In this document: one piece after another, positions 11,187 through 23,870 of the stretch | Layout: each line of letters begins with the position of its first letter | Position numbering within the stretch: the stretch's first letter is position 1 | DNA from: Cladocopium goreaui | Taxonomy: Eukaryota > Sar > Dinophyceae > Suessiales > Symbiodiniaceae | Length of the DNA stretch: 64,000 bases | Assembly (NCBI GenBank): GCA_947184155.2 | Contig: CAMXCT020001835.1 | Coordinates: forward strand, 462,001 to 526,000 | Direction: 5' to 3' | Made by a program: the position numbers and the translations under genes | Notes under the pieces: generated by a model | The model's input: only the letters and a program-made list of their open reading frames with translations | Databases searched by the model: none | Told to the model about the DNA's origin: nothing

Positions 11187-13644
11187 GTATATGTATATAT
11201 ATATATGTATATTAACTAAATAGCATATATTCATCAGTTAACATCTACCATATACTGGAAGATTAACTGATGGATGAAAAATCAGCATATGAACTTACAC
11301 ATTGAATGATAAATCTACCAACCATATGTGGTACATATGAACTGATATCCCGTTGCCATGTTGCCAGTGGGTCTATATTTAAAATAGCAATTTACCCACA
11401 GTTTACCACAGTTTACCCGCTACCGAATCATTTAATTCCGAATAAACGGAGGTATTGCTATTCAAATGCCATAAACAATATACTTGATATGTAATATTGG
11501 TATATTGGTATATTGCTATTCTCATGGCAGTTCAATATGGTATAAACAATTCAAAAGGGGTATACCGGTATATTGCTATTCTTATACCGTGTAATACCGG
11601 TATACCAATATACCCCTTTTGTGGAGAGGCCAATCAACAACTGATAAGTATTGCCGGGTATTGCTTTAAAACTCTCTAGTGAGGTAATCGGTAGACTGGG
11701 TAGACGACTGGGTGGGGCCCAACAATTGATTCACAGGATGGACTTTTGAACACTCCCCAAGCCATGGAAGTTATCTCATGCAGGTCCAAAGATGGTTGCT
11801 TAGCATACCCAAATACTAGGGGATACTGGCGTGCGTTGGTTAGTCAATTTTGTTTGTTTCATGGGACAAGATTGATCATGGTCACTTCTGGGTCAAATAT
11901 CGACAAACAACGTCAAATAAATGACAATCAGGTAGTGGTTTCATAGAATATGGATACCCCAAACCATTGGTTTTCCTATTGATAATAACAAATGTTGGAT
12001 GATTTTAGGGTACCCCATCTGGAAACCTGCACATTTCTTCATCCAATCTATCGTCTCACCTGAAAGCTGCACATGACTAGTTGATAGGTTTGCCTAGGGG
12101 TTAATGTCACAATCCCCAATAACCAGGTAGTATATATAACTCCTTGTAACCAATCACCACGGGTATTTCAACTAAGTTCAGTTTAACAATCTGAGTTGTT
12201 AGGTCATTCATTCTCGGGGATGGTTTCCCCTTACCAGCATTCCCAACGTTTTCCCAATGTTCCTTGACATGGGTCATGGAAATCATGATTAATGATTAAT
12301 AGGTGGTATAAACCACTTTCCAAATCACCGTAAATAGGTAGTAAAACTATTATAACTATAGTTCCCCTACTAACCAGAGTCATATTTTTCATGTGGGAAA
12401 AACCATGCCATTTGCACCATCCCTCAGTCATCACCATACCATTCCCAAATCAGATCATGGCCGTCATGGGGAACCAAAGCCGGATGGGAACGGATCAAAA
12501 CCTGTCAGCTACGGTGACATGTGGTACCTGGTACCGTTGCTACCTTTGATCGACAGTCATGAAACAAACACATGAACAATGAGGAACACCATTACTAAAC
12601 CTTGAATTTTGGGATAAATATAATAAAAACATAATATATATATATATATAATAATGATAATAATAATAAATGATAATATATATATATATACTAATAATAT
12701 ATATATATATATATATACACATATGATATATATATATATATATTCACAATATATTAGATATATTCCATTTTGAACAAACAAAAACACGAAGAATCACCGA
12801 GCGAACAAGCTCCTCCAAATGACGTGTATCGCCTTGGGCGATCGCCATGGAGGTCGAAGCGAAGCAAGCGAAGCCATCCAGCGAAATGGCTGGTGTTCCC
12901 CAACAAACACGGCTGGATCAACGATTCGAAATCTGAAAGAAACTTGTTGAAACACTTGTTTGTTCAAGTTTCAATGTTAGAAACAAACAGGGAAAATAAG
13001 AATGGACACAAACAAAATGAAGAATTCAGGCTTCTTCAGTGACGCATTTTTTCATGGGCTCAAAGTGACTTGTTTGGAGCTGGTACAGCAATTCTTCAAA
13101 ATCAATTTCTACGATGTCCAAACGTCTTCCGCTTTGAGTTGGCCTTTCGTCATCCTCGAAACATCCTGGTGATTTTCTTGTGGCTTGTCGATGGTTGCAG
13201 GTCTCCTACTGGACGCCACTGGTTTCACCATGTTTCACCATTGACCATTTTCATCTTGTGGCTGCCGGCGAGACGAAACAAGTCGATGATTCGAAGCGAA
13301 AAACAATCAGGCAGTGGTCCAAATTCTTTTAATGGAGATGGATAAAATCATCAAAACCTATCCTATGAATCCTATGATATTTTGGAGGCATGACCCTCCA
13401 TCAACCAGCAATTCCGACGTTTTAACCCACAACCATGGAGAAAATTCCCCAGGCCCGTGCATGTTTTGGTTCTCCGCAACCCCATAGAGGGGCGAGTTGC
13501 AAAGTCATAGCGAGTCTCAAGTATCAAAGGCTTGACCGTCTATGTACAGCTTGCCGGTACGGGTTTTCCCGGTTGCTTTCATTTACAGTACAACTGGGTC
13601 TGTCTGGACATGAAGAGAAAGGAGAAAGCACATGAAAACACAAA

Positions 13645-13752
13645 CTGGTTGGTGGTTTCAATCATCTTGAAAAATATTAGTCAATGGGAAGGATGATTAT
13701 CCCATGCCATATACTATGGAAACATACAAAATGTTTGAAACCACCATGATTG
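13645..13752. mobile_element. MITE family B, copy 3
   Basis: Begins CTGGTTGGTGGTTTCAA, shares GAAAAATATTAGTCAATGGG with copy 2, and ends GTTTGAAACCACCA. The outer end is diverged. Confidence 0.6.
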
Positions 13753-14983
13753 GACAAACCCAGAGGAGTATGGATCAAATTTGGGTATCCCAAAAGTGGC
13801 CCTATCTCCTGACATGTTTTCCGTGTGAGAGGAGGAATGCATCTTTGTCAGTCCTCATGTGAGCAGTGCCCCTCTTCACCTTCTGTTCTCCGGATGTACT
13901 GGATAACAATGATGGTAAAAACATGTAATAACAATGTCAATGAAAGATAATAAAACCACTTTTAAACCAATTAGAACAACGTTTCACTTCACCATCAACC
14001 ACCATGAACTGGACACTGGTGACACTTGACACTGCTCAGGTCCCGACGGTCCCGACTAGAAGAGTTCTAAAGACTGCAGCGACACCGATGACACCATCGA
14101 TAGCTCCGTTGAATCCAAGAGTTCTTGCAACCGCGTCTGGCATGAAGCCGTGATACTGTCCTTGGCTTTTTGACTAGTGGGATTGTTCATAACAACTAGC
14201 AACTTATGTTATTCGTTTTAATATGTGTTTTAGTATATGGTTTACTGATGATATTCTCAATTTTGTGAAATGATTAATTTTGTTATTAGCAAACCCACCC
14301 CAAACCCACAAACACACCATCTTCTCGATCCAGGTTCCAAAGAAGTGGATGATAAAGCGTCTTCGACTTGCTTCCGATCTGCTTCCACGAGGAAAATTTC
14401 AAAGTTGAAGCTTTGCACCCTGACAGGGCTATATTTAACGCATGTAATTCAGGAAATCACAGAAATTAAACAAGGTTTAAGATGATGTTTCAAACTTATT
14501 TTCTGGATTCAATGGTCAAACCACTCTTCTTCAACAAGGTACTTCGACCCCACTGTGTATACAAGCCTTACGCAATCCGTTCATAACCCCCATGGGTAGA
14601 ATTCAGATCATACGAAATCTACATCTGATCCCCACCTGGACCAAAAAAAAACATGATTTTCCATTTTTTTCAATTTACCATGATTTACCCCATCATAATC
14701 CCTATTTGTATCCCCGTTGTTCCTATGATCATCATGTTCCCACTCTTCATCCCATCCCATCCGAAAAATCTCCATAAAACCTGTTTCAAATCCCCAACAC
14801 TCAGATACTGCTCATCATTTTTCCACATGTTCTCCTAATTTCTCCTGATTTTCTCAGGTTTTTCTATATGTTTCTATATTTTTCATGGGTTTTTCCATGC
14901 CCAACTGGTTGGTTTCCCCGTTTTTTCCGGCGTTTTCGGGGGCACCTCAGGCGTCGCCCCGGCGGCGGCGGTGGCAGCTCCAC

Positions 14984-15090
14984 CTTCACCGCGGCGGCGC
15001 TGACGCCGGCGGCCGCCGCCAGCGAGGACTGCAGCGCCAGAATCAGCGGCTGCTCCAAGGTGTCGTCGGGGATGTTGATGTCCAAGGATC
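14984..15090 (-). CDS. Exon of unknown minus-strand gene
   Basis: GC-rich exon bounded by CCAG|GATCC and GTGAAG|GTGGAG. It starts with 2 nt of a split codon and reads SLDINIPDDTLEQPLILALQ followed by an alanine-rich helix (SSLAAAAGVSAAAVKV). The GC content and codon use contrast sharply with the AT-rich flanks, which supports coding. I do not recognise the family. It may belong to the same gene as the cysteine-rich exons at 17.9-22.0 kb. Confidence 0.5.
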
Positions 15091-16020
15091 CTGGTCATCC
15101 AACGATCCATCGAATAGCAAAAAATAGTATAAAATTACTTTACTTCGAGTATAAATTAGTTTATAGAATAATCATATTCTAATAGTATATCTTAGTAAAT
15201 AGTAGAATATGATAATAGGGCAATAATAGTATGGAGTATATAATATCGATATTCTAATAGTTCCTAATAGCAATCATATTCTAATAGTATATATTAGTAC
15301 ATTGTAGTATATGATAATAGTGCAATGATAGTATGGAGTATATAATATCCATATTCTAATAGTTCCTAATAGCAATCATATTCTAATAGTATATATTAGT
15401 ACATAGTAGTATATGATAATAGTGCAATGATAGTATGGAGTATATAATATCCATATTCTAATAATAATCAAATCCTAATAGTATATATTAGTATATGATA
15501 GTATTTGATAATAATACAGTAATAGTATGGAGTATATAATATCCATATTCTAATAGTAATCATATTCTAGTAGCATATGATAGTATATAATCCATATGAT
15601 AGTATATAATCCATCGAATATTAAATTGAATTGATGATTTTATAATAGTATATAATAGTATTTATTAGTGTATGATAGAAAATGATAATAGTGCAAGAAT
15701 AGTATGGAGTATACAATATCCATATTCTAATAGTAATCATATTCTAATAGTATATATTAGTATATGATAGTAGATGAAAATAATACAAAAATAGTATATA
15801 ATAATGAAGTGTATTACAGGGAGGGGACTGTTGTGAGCGGCAGAAAAATGGTATATAAGAGTAAATAATAGTATATAATAGTATATAGTAGTATATGATA
15901 ATAGTACAATAATAGTATGGCGTATATAAAATCCATAGTGAGCACCATATAATAATAATCACCGATAATAATACAGTAATATTATATAACGGAGTATAAT
16001 AGTAGATAATAACATGGTAT
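15091..16020. repeat. AT-rich minisatellite, period about 92-102 bp
   Basis: Repeating unit with the landmarks TCATATTCTAATAGTATATA, TAGTATATGATAATAGTGCAA and AGTATGGAGTATATAATATCC. Copies start near 15171, 15273, 15374, 15467, 15559 and 15736, with decay toward 16000. Non-coding. Confidence 0.8.
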
Positions 16021-17870
16021 CATCCAACAATATCTGATTATATTCAATAATAATGGTTATGTCATGATCATTAGTGGTATTGCTAGTATAATATTATTGA
16101 ATATGATCCATAATAATAGTAAATGATCATTATAATTGATATTCAATAAGAAAAATAGTATACAATCCATATCACCATTATCAATAATGATCCATTGAAT
16201 ATAATTATTGAATATAAAATAATTGAATATATTTATTGAAAATAAAATTATATATTATTATAATACAATATAGTCCATATAATAGTATTTTATGTTATAT
16301 AATACATCCATTTAATATATCATTATAAAATGGTATATCATAATAGGGGCTATATACCATATATAGTATTATATAAACATAAAAACCATCATGATATTGA
16401 TAGTATGACAATGGTATATTGTGTCTATATGCTAGAATATACACGTATAATATTGATAATCAATATCAGCAAAAGTTTATATACATATTTTATCACTGGT
16501 ACTATGGTACATAGTCCATATAAAAGTATATTATGGTAAATTATTCTATTCAAAAATGGTATATTCAATGTAGGCCGATGATGATATATTGATATATTAT
16601 TATATTCAATGGATTATGTTCTTATTAATAATCCAGAATACATATTAATTTATATATATAATGAATTATATTCTATGATTATACGGATTATTCATTGAAT
16701 ACAATCTATTATAATGGATCTACATGCCAAGGATATATGGTGAGAAAGGGAAATGGGGAATGGCCCTATTATACGGTAATATATCATAAAAATCCGTGAA
16801 TAATCAGTTATTTCTATGATTAAAATGGATTCTATGGTATTATAATGTTAAGTTTTTGGACAACAGATTGGCCCAAGGGAACATATCAGACGGAAACCAG
16901 AATTTTATTTTACTAATTGTTGGTGGTTCCTGCAAATTGTCTGATCATCCACTTCTAGGAGGTATTGTGAAAAATAGGTGGTTAATAGAATGTTGACCAT
17001 ACCAATGCAATCTGATGGTTAATGCTGTTATAACATCTATAGTCATTTATGTATATATATATATATGTTAAATATGATAAAAGCAAACACATATAATGTT
17101 TGTTGCGGGGATACCCCCAATATGTTTTTTTCGTCGTGTGGATACAACGGAAATATAAAATGCTTTTGACCAAGAACAGTTTGGGGGGTATAGTGATACA
17201 CAACATTGAACAACATGGTGGTATGATGAACAATTTAAGGGCATCCTATCCCCGGGAAGTTGCGGAAGTTGTAAGTGTGAAACACACATATTGACAGGGA
17301 TAAAGGTTACACCATTTGATGAATGATGTCCACAGGTCCTGCTTTGGATAAAACCGGATAGATGATATGTGAAAACAAAAATAATAGATTTATTATACTT
17401 CTGACAACCGGAACAAACTAGGAATATAGCAACCAAAATAGAAATAATTCCTGGGAGTAGCTGAAATACAAAACAACTGGGATATAAGAAGAAGAACCAA
17501 ACGTTAAAACACCCCCAATGACTTAGACTTGGGTGGGAGCAACACCATCCCCAAGTGAAGCATTGGGTTCACCACATTAGTTGACTGGTACCATGAAATC
17601 TCCCATGAGTCTTAGCTTTAGGTCAAAGGGGGTGGGAGATAGGAGGCCCCATCAACTGCAGTATGATATTCATCAAATACATCCCTTCCGAAACCATGGT
17701 TTACTATTGGATTCATATATGAATTTTGGAGTCAGATGTCGGGGGTATATAACATTTGGGAATGCCCCAATGTTCAGCAATTTTTGCCCGCCACCCACTG
17801 GTAGGCATGGTAAAACTGTAGGTGGCTACACTCCAAATCCCCATCTCTCCGCTCCTGGAAGTGTTGGGAC
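16021..17870. other. AT-rich non-coding stretch
   Basis: About 1.8 kb of A/T-rich sequence continuing from the minisatellite, with short TATTGAATATAAT-type repetition. Minus-strand frames at 16982-17436 are open but show no boundary evidence. Nothing else seen. Confidence 0.4.
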
Positions 17871-20800
17871 CTCTCCACGACAAGCGTAGGCGTTCTCAAT
17901 CAACACGCAGTCGCGCAGCTCGTCGCACGTGATACCCTGCGGCTGTGGACACGCCGAATTCGTCTTGCCGCGATCGCAGCTGCAGGTCGTTGGACCTTAG
18001 TCCGTTGGTTCAAGGGCCATGAATAACACCTTGGTCATTGGATCATCGTCGCAAAATGGGGGTTCCTTTGAAAGAAAAAGTATGTGATACAACTAAATTC
18101 AACACTTCAGCTGTGATACGGGGATGGTTGGTAAAAATGATAAAGATCAAAGTCGTTTAGCACCCAAGATCACCGTCACAAAACTTGGCCCATGACTGGC
18201 CACCCACAAATTGCTGGCCAGGTGACAAAAGAACTCGAGGGTTTTGAAGTCCCAGCCCAGGGCAGAACTCCATTCGGTACATTCACCTTGGAAGCAGCAG
18301 GGGCCCTGCTGCTATTTTTTAGTGAAATGTTGGGGGAGATAGTCATCCCAGTTCTTGGGATGGGGAAAAACCAAAAAATCATCAAGCAAGTGCAGATGAT
18401 GCGTTGATTTACCCAATCATAGATATCTTGTACCATATTATACCAGCAATCATATCATTGTTTATAATTGTTTATACACATAACAAGTCTAAAACAAAAA
18501 CTTCATGAAACCACTCTGAAGTCACCCCACGTGATGTTCTGCGCTGACAGGTTGTTCCCAAAGTCGCAACCATGATCCCACATTGCCTTCACATAGACGG
18601 TAAAACTGGAAAAAACACCAAGCGCTAAATCATGATGATTTCTTATCTTGTGTTTGCCTCACAAATGACAAGACAAACAATTGGGCATCCAGCTTCTTCT
18701 CAACACTTTGTGTACCGATTGAACTATTGAACATCACGCAATGTTTCAGTTGTGGCGTTCCTCTCCTTGATACTCCTGTTGTCGGCCAGTGATGTGGGTA
18801 GAATTCGTTTTTTTGTGGATGGGCATTCCGTTTCTGCATTTTGGTTATGATCTGGTAAACTAACATAGCTATTGAAAATTGCCATTTATAGTGGATTTTC
18901 CCATTAAAAATGGTGGTTTTCAATAGCTATGTTAAATTACCAGAGGGTATGATCTATAATTCCGATCTTGTAAAATCTTGTAAACACATTCTTAAATCCT
19001 GTCAGGCTGCGATGTATCCCATTCCTATTTGATGGTTGGATTCCCCCATTTTTGTTGGGATCATCCTTGGGTATTTTGTTTCCTTGCTGATTCATGGATT
19101 GTAAATTAATCCCAGTTTTGTTCGGTGAAAACCAAGTCTTGTTTGTACCATTCATGGCTCTGGATGACTAGAATAGATCACAAAAAGTTCGGCTATTTGG
19201 GGATCCCCTACCTAACCATGTTTTGCAGTGACGTGGCAGCGTGGTCTTTCAAGTCTACCCACAGGGGACAAAATGAGCACATCATTTGAGCACATCGCTT
19301 GAGCAGTCTTCAAAAAACCTTTGCACACCCGAACTAATCATCCACCAACAGGGGTTCAACGCAGCCACTGCTCCTCTCTCCATCACCCCTTTATTCTCTG
19401 GTGCCTGTGCCAGCAGCAAAGACTCATTCTGTCCAAGTAAAATTCTACTGGGTGTCTCCCCGAACGTACGAAGCTTGCTGATCCAACCTGGGTGCTGTTA
19501 AACCATTGACCCCTCCTTGAAGAATCTCAGCAAAAAACAATAATGGTACATAAACACATGTACATATAGATGTGTGTGGAACAGGAATAAATAACCATGT
19601 AATCAAAATTAATTAAACATCAATTTTGGGTGGTACTGTACCTAGTTTCAAACAAACCCCCATGCATCTAATCATGGGGTTGTCAATGGTTTCAGCCTGC
19701 TTCTGTTCATTTGACCCCAAGGAAACCACATAATGTGATCCTCATCCCCTGGTTTTCAAACGGAAAGAAAGCAGGTTTTACACATGGGTCGAGTCACAGG
19801 GTCCCCGGTCCCCCAACAAAATTCGAGGCTTGGCATATTGCCAAAAAACCATCAAATCACCATCAATCCACTGTATTGACATGTCTTGACCCATATCCAC
19901 CATACCCATCCAACCACCTAGCAACTGATCCAAGGTCCAAATTGCCTCAGCTCCTCCGCGGATTTTTCCTCACAGGTGGCACTTTGTACAGCCGCTTTGA
20001 ACTTGGCGGAGCTTTGACACGGACGATTGCGGCCATAGGGGCAGCCCTGCACGTGCACAAAGGCGCCTCCGGGGTCTGAGCATCCACACGTTTCGGAGCA
20101 AAGCATTCGAGTTAGAAAACCTGGAGCTGTGGCTTCCCCGGATGAGTCCCCTGTGACTAATTAGATACAAAATCTGAAGGACTGACACAAATTGCGGATT
20201 ATCCACATATCATTCCCCAAAAGTTGAACCACAAATCAAAGGTATGCCGTTTGGTTTTCCTGGTGGGTTCGCCGATTTGGAAAAAACTCCGAAGATATAC
20301 ATCTCCAGCCATTGGCCAGAAACCTTGCCCGCCATCCACTTCCCACTCGGGCATCTTCGAGATGGAGTCACAGAATGGCAGAACATCTGCGCAACTTGCA
20401 ATGCTCTGGTTGTTGAGACTATCTCGCAGAAGGTTCAACATGGGTCCAGTAGTTGCAAGATCTTCACAGTAGGGGTTTCCTCGCGGACGTCAACTAGGTC
20501 ATGTGGAGCAACCACCGACAAAAACTGGACTTTTGCCCTCTGGTAATTAAAACATAGCCATGGGAAATCGCCAATGTCGAATGGGATAACAGAATTTAAG
20601 AGCTGTTTTACCCTGAACAATATGGAAAATCAACCATTTCCCCAGGAAATGATGTGGATTCTCCTGCCAGATTTGGATTTAAAACACATAATTAGGTTCC
20701 CAGGTTCCCCAATTCTACCTCATGATTAATCACCATATTGTCTTTGTCAGATCCATCTTTACCCCCTGGTAAATGTTTACACAACTATGGAACATCACCA

Positions 20801-22035
20801 CTTTTAATGGGGAAATCCACTGTTTCTATAGCCATGTTCAATAGATGTTTTTGTTTACCAGAGGATATGCTTCACTGTCCAAACTCGTCCTTGATCCACC
20901 AACTCATCCAAGCTCATCGTTTCGCTGTCGGTCAACCTGGTGACATCCGAGTGCCACAGTCCCAGCTCCGCCGTCTGCAACTGCGCCGGATCCAAGGCAA
21001 TGGCTTCGCTGATGCCGCGGAGTTGTAAACTTCCGGTGGAATTCTCCCAACCATCTCCTGGTGGGGTTCTTGGCCACCATGTCTTGAAAAAAAACGTTGG
21101 GGAGAAACAAGAACTTCATCTATTGGGGATGGAACATATATAAGTGAAACAACCCTACGTCCAGATGAGTTTGAACTCAATCACAGAAGATGAATTTGAA
21201 CTCAATCACAGGTGTGTCTCAACTGCAACACAGAAACAGACCAAAAAACACATCTTGTACTGTAATCATTGGGTATTCTGCATCACATCTCCACAATTTC
21301 AACCAAAACATCCTCACATGTCGAAGAAATTTAAATACAGATGAATCTTACCTCGGTCATAGAGGTTATTAGATCCCATATGTAAAACAAATAAAACTCC
21401 ACTGAACAATGAAAAAAAATCAGCATTACCCCAATTAATTGTCTGCATTTTGTTTAAATGACGTCCCTGTCCCCACAATTTCAACAACAAATGCATGGGA
21501 AGCTGGGATTTGTGGATGTTGACCTCCCAAAAAATAGTTTTTATAGGTATTGACACATAATCCAAAGTTATATCTATAAAGTCCCACACTGCAAGTTTCG
21601 TTCATTGAATTTATTCTTGGGACCAATCGCTCATAGGATATATCTCCCATTAAATCACCTCATCACTAAGATGTCACGATTGAATCACGGCTCTAATTGG
21701 TTCAACCACCGCTTAACCTGGTTGAACCATCTTTTTCGTTGGTGAAATCACCATTGAATCACAATTTTAGCTGCGTAAACCACCTTTTCTGTTCGCAAAA
21801 TCGAAAACCACCACTTTTGTTTGTTAATTGCCACCCCAGGACAGGAAGAAAACACGTCTCCTTGCGTCCGCGCAAAGTGCACGACGTGTCGCTTGTCCAC
21901 GCTCCACACAAAACCCAGATGTCCACCACACAAATCGCTGTAAACTGCCCCGAGGTCTTGGACCATCGGCGCCAGCATCGTCAAGTAGACCCAGATGGCA
22001 ATGACAGGTCTCAGCGTTGTGAAGGTGGGAAGCAA
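17871..22035 (-). CDS. Multi-exon cysteine-rich gene (partial model)
   Basis: Minus-strand exons inferred from AG|G boundaries and phase: 22035-21835 (IAIWVYLTMLAPMVQDLG, possible membrane segment); 21057-20890; 20479-20324 (NPYCEDLATTGPMLNLLRDS, then a C..C motif); 20120-19974 (CSETCGCSDPGGAF, GCPYGRNRPCQSS); 19487 to about 19300 (FGETPSRILLGQNESLLLAQ); 18286-18180 (ECTEWSSALGWDFKTLEFFC); 17995-17871 (TTCSCDRGKTNSACPQPQG). A further exon near 18608-18515 is likely, its frame uncertain. Exons 21057-20890, 20479-20324 and 20120-19974 each start with 2 nt and end with 1 nt of a codon: symmetric phase 1, typical of extracellular cassette proteins. The 20890 donor would be GA (CAAG|GAC). Cysteine content suggests a secreted or surface protein. 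Family not recognised; one gene or two is unresolved. Confidence 0.5.
18846..18949. mobile_element. Palindromic MITE family A, copy 4
   Basis: The right end CCAGAGGGTA is intact. The left end has decayed to TATGATCTGGTAAAC. Inside it still reads CATAGCTATTGAAAA on both arms. Confidence 0.75.
19974..20120 (-). CDS. Cysteine-rich phase-1 cassette exon
   Basis: 147-bp exon between CTCCAG|GTTTTC and CACCT|GTGAGG, a strong GT donor. It encodes about 49 residues with the spacing CxxxCxC...C...C (CSETCGC, GCPYGRNRPC). Both boundaries are phase 1, so the exon can be skipped or duplicated without breaking the frame. Its base composition is clearly richer in GC than the flanking introns. Confidence 0.6.
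20324..20479 (-). CDS. Cysteine-containing phase-1 cassette exon
   Basis: 156-bp exon between CGCGAG|GAAACC and GGCAAG|GTTTCT, with both ends phase 1. It reads NPYCEDLATTGPMLNLLRDS and then SIASCADVLPFCDSISKMPE. Four cysteines and balanced codon use support coding. No known domain recognised. Confidence 0.6.
20535..20590. mobile_element. Palindromic MITE family A, truncated copy 5
   Basis: Only the left arm is recognisable (CCCTCTGGTAATTAAAACAT then CATGGGAAATCGCC); the right arm is missing. Confidence 0.55.
20760..20866. mobile_element. Palindromic MITE family A, copy 6
   Basis: TACCCCCTGGTAAATGTTTA ... TTTGTTTACCAGAGGATA. It sits about 24 bp downstream of the splice donor of the exon at 20890-21057 on the minus strand. 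Confidence 0.75.
20890..21057 (-). CDS. Exon with GA-type splice donor
   Basis: 168-bp exon starting CACCAG|GAGATGG and ending CAAG|GACGAG. Reads ISEAIALDPAQLQTAELGLW then SDVTRLTDSETMSLDELVDQ. No GT donor keeps phase, whereas the AG|GA boundary gives a phase-1 to phase-1 exon that fits the next one downstream. Confidence 0.5.
21835..22035 (-). CDS. Exon with possible membrane segment
   Basis: 201-bp phase-0 exon from CCCCAG|TTGCTT to CCTGGG|GTGGCA. Contains PVIAIWVYLTMLAPMV, hydrophobic enough for a membrane helix or signal anchor, followed by GFVWSVDKRHVVHFARTQGD. It is the most upstream supported exon of the 17.9-22.0 kb set. Confidence 0.5.
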
Positions 22036-22245
22036 CTGGGGAAAGGCGCAATAGTATACCCCAATTGACATGAATTGGGTGAATAAGAAGATTGGTTGAT
22101 ATGAACTGATATAAATTGATATTCATACATATATATATATATTGGTTGATAGTTGGTTTATTAAATTCATACTCGTCAATCAATGCATAACCATTCAAGT
22201 CAATCCCATTAACTAGTAGTGTGCCCAATTGACAAACATTGGTAT

Positions 22246-22361
22246 TACCCTCTGGTAACTTAACATAGCTATGGAAAATTGCAAATTTACAGATGATTTT
22301 CCCATTAAAACTTCCATTTATAATGGATTTTCCATAGCTATGTTAAATTACCAGAGGGTTA
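22246..22361. mobile_element. Palindromic MITE family A, copy 7
   Basis: TACCCTCTGGTAACTTAACA ... TGTTAAATTACCAGAGGGTTA, 116 bp, arms highly complementary (CATAGCTATGGAAAAT present on both). Confidence 0.8.
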
Positions 22362-22525
22362 TTGGGGCTAATACTAAGACAACTTTCCCCAAAAAGAGTA
22401 TAAACCAGTCAGGGCCCACAAAAAAACATGGCCAACCTGGGTCATTGATCCAACAAACAAGGGGGGGCCTGAGAACCCAAAAGCAAAACGACAGCAAACA
22501 AATTTGAGTAATACTGATAATTGGT

Positions 22526-22609
22526 TTATTTCTTTTTCGCCTCTTGCCAGCTTCTTTTTAGAAGATGAACATTATGGACGCATTCACTGCAAATTTCATT
22601 TTTCCCCAC
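22526..22609 (-). CDS. Possible terminal exon of an unknown gene
   Basis: 84 bp from GGCAG|GTGGGG to a TAA stop; encodes NEICSECVHNVHLLKRSWQE and a lysine tail. The phase-0 start and the CxxC motif suggest a last exon, but no upstream exon was found in the repeats above 22.6 kb, so this may be chance. Confidence 0.3.
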   Translation of the reverse strand: MGKNEICSECVHNVHLLKRSWQEAKKK

Positions 22610-22730
22610 CTGCCAGGTGAGGGTTGTTAGATTTTATCAGAGTTGTTCTCGGGGTCAACGCCCCGAGGCGGGCGTGGTTTTTTCCACGTTTGTGCTCTTT
22701 GGCAGTATACGTGTTTAACGCTCTTGCCGA

Positions 22731-22990
22731 CTGTAAGATGACGCTACCGAAGACACGTTGCCCAACTCTGTTGCTGACGTCTTGCTACTTTGACCGGGAG
22801 GGGGGGTGGGGGGGGATGATAACGTTCCTTTCGACTGTAAGATGACGCTACCGAAGACACGTTGCCCAACTTTGTTGCTGACGTCTTGCTACCTTGACCG
22901 GGAGGGGGGGTGGGGGGGTGGGGTGGGGATGATAACGTTCCTTTCGACTGTAAGATGACGCTACCGAAGACACGTTGCCCAACTTTGCTA
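22731..22990. repeat. Tandem duplication, about 2.3 copies of 104-113 bp
   Basis: The unit begins CTGTAAGATGACGCTACCGA and ends with a G-rich tract and GATAACGTTCCTTTCGA. Copies start at 22731, 22835 and 22948; unit length differs by the G-tract. Confidence 0.85.
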
Positions 22991-23304
22991 GGTTCATTTA
23001 CAACATACATTTATCAAAACGCGTGTTTTTATATACATGTATGTTTACATGTTTATATATATATATATATGTGTGTAAAGGGTATTTAAAATATCTATGT
23101 ATTCATGTCTCAAGCAGATGTTGCGGAATTGCAAAAGTTTTTTTTTGCATTTTGACATCTTGCAGCAAACGTCAAAACATCATAGATCACAAGCATAAAA
23201 CACTGCAAATTACAGTGTAAAAAGGTGATTTTTGATTCAATCACCAAGTACACAATTGTAGAAAACCCACACCCGCCTCAAGGCGGTGTTCCCTTGTTCT
23301 CCTC

Positions 23305-23870
23305 GGCTAGCTGTCCTCCTCGTCCTCGTCCTCCTCCTCCTCCTCGTCCTCCGCCTTCTCCTCCTCCTCTGCCTCCTCCTCCAGTTTCTCCTCGATCATG
23401 TCTGCATCAACTTCCACCTCAACTTCCGCCTTGCCAACTCTTCGCCAAGCTCTTTGCCAACTTCCCAGCTCAGTGCACCGGTGGACCTCAACCTGGGACC
23501 AAACCAGCTCAGTGTGCACCGCTGGACCTCAACCTGGGGATCTGCCCAGCTCAGTGTGCATCGCTGGACCTCAACCTGGGACCTTCCCAGCTCAGTGTGC
23601 ACCGCTGGACCTCAACCTGGGACCTTCCCAGCTCAGTGTGCACTGCTGGACCTCAACGGCCAGATAGAATACCAGAAGATATGCCAGATAGAGTGTTAGA
23701 AGATATGTCAGATAGAATGCCAGAAGATATGCCAGAACATATTGCAGAAGATATGCCAGATAGAGTGTTAGAAGATATGCCAGAAGATATGCCAGGTAGA
23801 ATGCCAGAAGATATGCTAGATAAAATGCCAGAAGATATGTGAGATAGAATGCCAGAAGATTTGCCAGTAA
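23305..23870 (+). repeat. Compound minisatellite (CTC-rich, 41-bp and 24-bp units)
   Basis: CTCCTCCTCGT-type tract (23305-23400), then five copies of a 41-bp unit (CAGCTCAGTGTGCACCGCTG GACC...) to about 23660, then a GCCAGAAGATATGCCAGATAG unit array to 23870. A 205-codon plus-strand frame runs through all three. Its composition changes abruptly with the repeat type, so I read it as a product of the repeats. Confidence 0.75.

Larger units (their letters stand above)
8222..14983. other. Mostly intronic or intergenic, repeat-rich
   Basis: Contains MITE copies, an 11-bp TGGTGACTTAA tandem repeat (about 9942-10050), an AGTTCTACT-type short tandem repeat (10270-10345), two copies of a 95-bp dispersed repeat and (TA)n tracts at 11155-11215 and 12635-12745. 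Possible minus-strand exons occur near 13520-13600 (reads TGKLYIDGQAFDT, LamG-like) and 14030-14170, but their splice sites could not be fixed. Confidence 0.4.

Noticed and set aside
23225..23842. 205-codon plus frame with proline-rich start and EDMPDR repeats
   Set aside because: Character changes exactly with each DNA repeat type; no splice or domain evidence.
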